Below, piece after piece: positions 6,917-8,378 of a DNA stretch of 8,378 nucleotides. This stretch comes from an uncultured Clostridia bacterium (lineage in GTDB: Bacteria > Bacillota > Clostridia > UBA1381). Position 1 is the stretch's first letter; each line of letters begins with the position of its first letter. The stretch is from the NCBI GenBank assembly GCA_934463455.1, contig CAKSJU010000094.1:1-8378 (forward strand). Direction: 5' to 3'. Made by a program: the position numbers and the translations under genes. The notes beneath the pieces were generated by a model. The model had not been told where the DNA came from and did no database searches. It saw only the letters and a program-made list of their open reading frames with translations.

Positions 6917-7272
6917 TGCTCACATCAAAACAAATAGGCGACTTCGGCGAAAATGCCGCAGCCGAATACCTTGAAGAAAAGGGCTACGAAATAATAAAGC
7001 GGAATTACAAAACGGGTGCGGGAGAAATTGACATTATTGCACTTTCACCCGAGGATGTATGTGTTTTTATAGAGGTTAAAACAAGACGAAACAAAAATTT
7101 CGGTCTTGCCTGTGAAGCCGTTGACCGAAAACGTCAGCTGCGCTTGCTGCGTGCTGCCGAAAGCTTTTCGGTAACCGGCGACATGCGTTTTGACGTAATC
7201 GAAATATACTACAGCGGCAGTGATTTAATAATACAAGAAATCAACCATATAGAAAACGCATTCGGTGCATAG
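6916..7272 (+). CDS. yraN: UPF0102 family protein YraN (PD-(D/E)xK nuclease fold)
   Basis: YraN-type proteins have a restriction-endonuclease-like fold; their cellular job is not settled, and a role in DNA or RNA processing is suspected. The 118 residues are the usual length. The visible motifs are GENAAAEYLEEKGYEI (residues 11-26, with conserved E12), GEIDII with E37 and D39, and FIEVKTR with E53 and K55. Together these form the E...D...ExK active-site pattern. RFDVIEIYY (91-99) is the conserved last strand. The start is ATG at 6916-6918 with a strong GGAGG at 6904-6908, 7 bases upstream and inside rnhB. The one-base overlap means co-transcription and probable translational coupling with rnhB, a pairing common in Firmicutes and one that fits a nucleic-acid housekeeping role. 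The family call is secure; the function is inferred. Confidence 0.93.
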   Translation: MLTSKQIGDFGENAAAEYLEEKGYEIIKRNYKTGAGEIDIIALSPEDVCVFIEVKTRRNKNFGLACEAVDRKRQLRLLRAAESFSVTGDMRFDVIEIYYSGSDLIIQEINHIENAFGA

Positions 7273-7298
7273 GATAATTTAACACAAAAAAAAGTTAA

Positions 7299-7326
7299 TT
7301 GTCAATACCTGATAATCTCTTATCAT
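7299..7326 (+). promoter_or_regulatory. Possible promoter of the M19 dipeptidase gene
   Basis: TTGTCA (7299-7304), a 16-bp spacer, then TATCAT (7321-7326). Each hexamer matches consensus at 5 of 6 positions. It lies in the 126-bp gap after yraN, and transcription would start near 7333. In this AT-rich DNA such a match can arise by chance. No clear terminator follows yraN, so readthrough is also possible. Confidence 0.4.
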
Positions 7327-7340
7327 TTCTTACCCCGCCG

Positions 7341-7379
7341 ATGAAAGAAACCCAATTATTGTTTGAGCCGACACTTTAG
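7341..7379 (+). other. Possible 12-codon leader ORF and small hairpin before the dipeptidase gene
   Basis: An ATG at 7341 opens a 12-residue frame, MKETQLLFEPTL, that ends at TAG 7377-7379, 19 bases before the dipeptidase ATG. It has no Shine-Dalgarno site and would begin only about 8 bases from the predicted transcript start. GCCG at 7337-7340 and again at 7367-7370 could each pair with CGGC at 7380-7383, just before the AAAGGA ribosome-binding site. Both the ORF and the pairing are short enough to be chance. Confidence 0.15.
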
Positions 7380-7398
7380 CGGCAGAAAGGAAAATATT

Positions 7399-8310
7399 AT
7401 GATAATTGATACGCATTGCGACACATTAAACGAAATTAACGAACAAAACTGTCTTTTAAGAAAAAACTCACTTAATATTGACCTTGAAAGAGCGTCTGCA
7501 TACGACGGTTACGCACAGTTTTTTGCCGCATGGATTGAAAATGATGTAAATGCAGTTGAAAAGTTCAATACTCTTGCAGACATTTTTGATTGTGAAATCG
7601 AAAAAAATAATGATATTGTACAAAAATGTATTTCATATTCCGATATGACAAATGCACTAAAAAATAATAAAATTGCGGCATTTTTATCTCTTGAGGGTGC
7701 ATATTTTGTAAAATCTCAAAAAGACATTGATTATATTTATTCCCGCGGAGTTCGCTGCACAACACTGACATGGAATCCCGACAGCGCACTTGCCGGTGGT
7801 GTAGATTCCGACAACGGTATCACCGCGCTCGGAAGAGAGCTTATTCCATATTTTGAAAATAAAGGTATTTTAATTGATGTTTCACATCTTAGCGAAAAAT
7901 CTTTTTGGGATATTGCCGAAATCGCAGAAAAGCCTTTTATAGCGTCTCATTCATGTTCAAAAGCAATATGCTCACATAAAAGAAATCTGACCGATGAACA
8001 ATTTTTAAAAATATGCGATATCGGCGGATGTGTCGGGGTGAATTTTTACAGCAACTTCTTGTCAGACTCCGAAAATGCTTCTGTATCCACTATAATAAAG
8101 CATATCAAGCATTTTAGGAAAATAGGCTCAATTGATTGCATCGGTCTCGGAAGCGATTTTGACGGTGTGGATTTGCTCCCCGACGGAATTGTCGGAATTG
8201 AAAGCATGAGCAATATAATAAATGAGCTTGAAAAAGAGCATTTCACCTCCTCGGAAATCGAAAAAATAACCTTTAAAAATTATGAGAGGGTACTAAAAGA
8301 AATATTATAA
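7399..8310 (+). CDS. Membrane dipeptidase, peptidase family M19 (renal dipeptidase type)
   Basis: The family comprises two-zinc enzymes that hydrolyse dipeptides, often tolerating a D-residue at the C-terminal side. The 303-aa protein shows all expected ligands: THCD (H6 and D8), LSLEGA with bridging E99, DVSHLS with H163, and ASHS with H184. KRNLTDEQ holds R195, and GLGSDFDG (249-256) holds D253. RGVRCTTLTWN and GGCVGVNFYSNF are further family segments. There is no signal peptide or anchor, so it should act in the cytoplasm, perhaps on peptides from peptidoglycan turnover or uptake; the substrate is inferred. I start it at ATG 7399, 7 bases after AGAAAGGA. An upstream in-frame TTG at 7363 would add SRHFSGRKENI but has no site of its own, and the zinc motif would no longer lie at the N-terminus. 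It is not tightly linked to yraN. Confidence 0.93.
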   Translation: MIIDTHCDTLNEINEQNCLLRKNSLNIDLERASAYDGYAQFFAAWIENDVNAVEKFNTLADIFDCEIEKNNDIVQKCISYSDMTNALKNNKIAAFLSLEGAYFVKSQKDIDYIYSRGVRCTTLTWNPDSALAGGVDSDNGITALGRELIPYFENKGILIDVSHLSEKSFWDIAEIAEKPFIASHSCSKAICSHKRNLTDEQFLKICDIGGCVGVNFYSNFLSDSENASVSTIIKHIKHFRKIGSIDCIGLGSDFDGVDLLPDGIVGIESMSNIINELEKEHFTSSEIEKITFKNYERVLKEIL

Positions 8311-8330
8311 AAAAGCTTTTGATAAAAGCT
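8309..8330 (-). terminator. Possible intrinsic terminator for a convergent gene beyond the right edge
   Basis: On the minus strand AGCTTTT, a 3-base loop ATC, then AAAAGCT, followed by TTTTT (stem 8314-8320 with 8324-8330). The 7-bp stem has only two G-C pairs, so it is weak. Read on the plus strand, as the end of the dipeptidase transcript, it lacks a U-tract and is followed by CCGCC. Confidence 0.35.
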
Positions 8331-8343
8331 CCGCCTGCGGGCG
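8331..8343. repeat. Small GC-rich hairpin next to the A/T hairpin
   Basis: CGCC (8332-8335), loop TGCG, GGCG (8340-8343), with CCGC/GCGG as a competing register. It is a GC-rich patch inside AT-rich flanks and directly follows the hairpin at 8314-8330. Such a pair may be the end of a dispersed repeat or part of a composite terminator, but one copy cannot show this. Confidence 0.3.
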
Positions 8344-8378
8344 TAGGAATAAGGTAGCATTTTTGATTTTCCGTCATT

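Noticed and set aside
7276..7300. Inverted repeat AATTTAAC / GTTAATT after yraN as a terminator
   Set aside because: The stem is A/T-rich, needs a bulge, has a 10-base loop, and has no T-run after it.
8273..8377. 34-codon minus-strand ORF at the right edge, overlapping the dipeptidase 3' end
   Set aside because: It overlaps the conserved end of the dipeptidase gene, runs through both hairpins, and has no neighbour or ribosome-binding site in view.
1..8378. CRISPR array, tRNA, insertion sequence or phage remnant
   Set aside because: I found no regularly spaced repeats, cloverleaf-like segments, transposase or integrase motifs, or abrupt composition shifts; the window is dense with housekeeping genes.

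Overview
The window looks like ordinary chromosome from an AT-rich, low-GC Gram-positive bacterium of the class Clostridia. The evidence is strong purine-rich Shine-Dalgarno sites, sigma-A-like promoters with extended -10 elements, a GdpP-type c-di-AMP phosphodiesterase, an rplI-dnaB pair, and a protein of the Clostridia-associated DUF4364 type. I see no mobile element, tRNA, rRNA or CRISPR array. The genes share a similar base composition and nothing suggests recent transfer.

Leftward block (about 6200 down to 1, minus strand). In transcription order it holds a DUF4364-like protein, gdpP, rplI, dnaB, tilS and the first 96 codons of ftsH, which runs off the left edge. From gdpP to ftsH the genes are packed with gaps of a few bases or a stop/start overlap, so they form one operon. 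A strong promoter (TTGACT, 17 bp, extended TAAAAT) lies in the 106-bp gap just upstream of gdpP. The DUF4364 gene has its own promoter and probably reads through into the operon, since no terminator separates them. The operon joins second-messenger turnover (c-di-AMP), translation (L9), replication (DnaB helicase), tRNA-Ile decoding (TilS) and membrane proteolysis (FtsH). In Bacillus subtilis these genes sit in two separate clusters, gdpP-rplI-dnaC and tilS-hpt-ftsH. Here they are fused, and hpt is absent from its usual place between tilS and ftsH.

Divergent intergenic region (6150-6268). Two extended -10 promoters lie back to back only 21 bp apart, one for the DUF4364 gene and one for rnhB. 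The upstream region of each overlaps the -10 of the other. The DUF4364 ribosome-binding site sits in the loop of a perfect 8-bp A/T inverted repeat.

Rightward block (6269-8310, plus strand). rnhB (RNase HII) and yraN (UPF0102 nuclease-fold protein) overlap by one base and are co-transcribed. After a 126-bp gap with a possible promoter and a small structured leader comes a cytoplasmic M19 (renal-dipeptidase family) metallopeptidase. The last 68 bases are non-coding as far as I can see and hold two adjacent small hairpins, one of which could be a terminator for a convergent gene beyond the right edge.

Nothing here is clearly a new defence or mobile system. The points most worth a second look are the uncharacterised DUF4364 protein beside the c-di-AMP phosphodiesterase, the interlocked divergent promoters, the hairpin-borne ribosome-binding site, and the fused operon lacking hpt.
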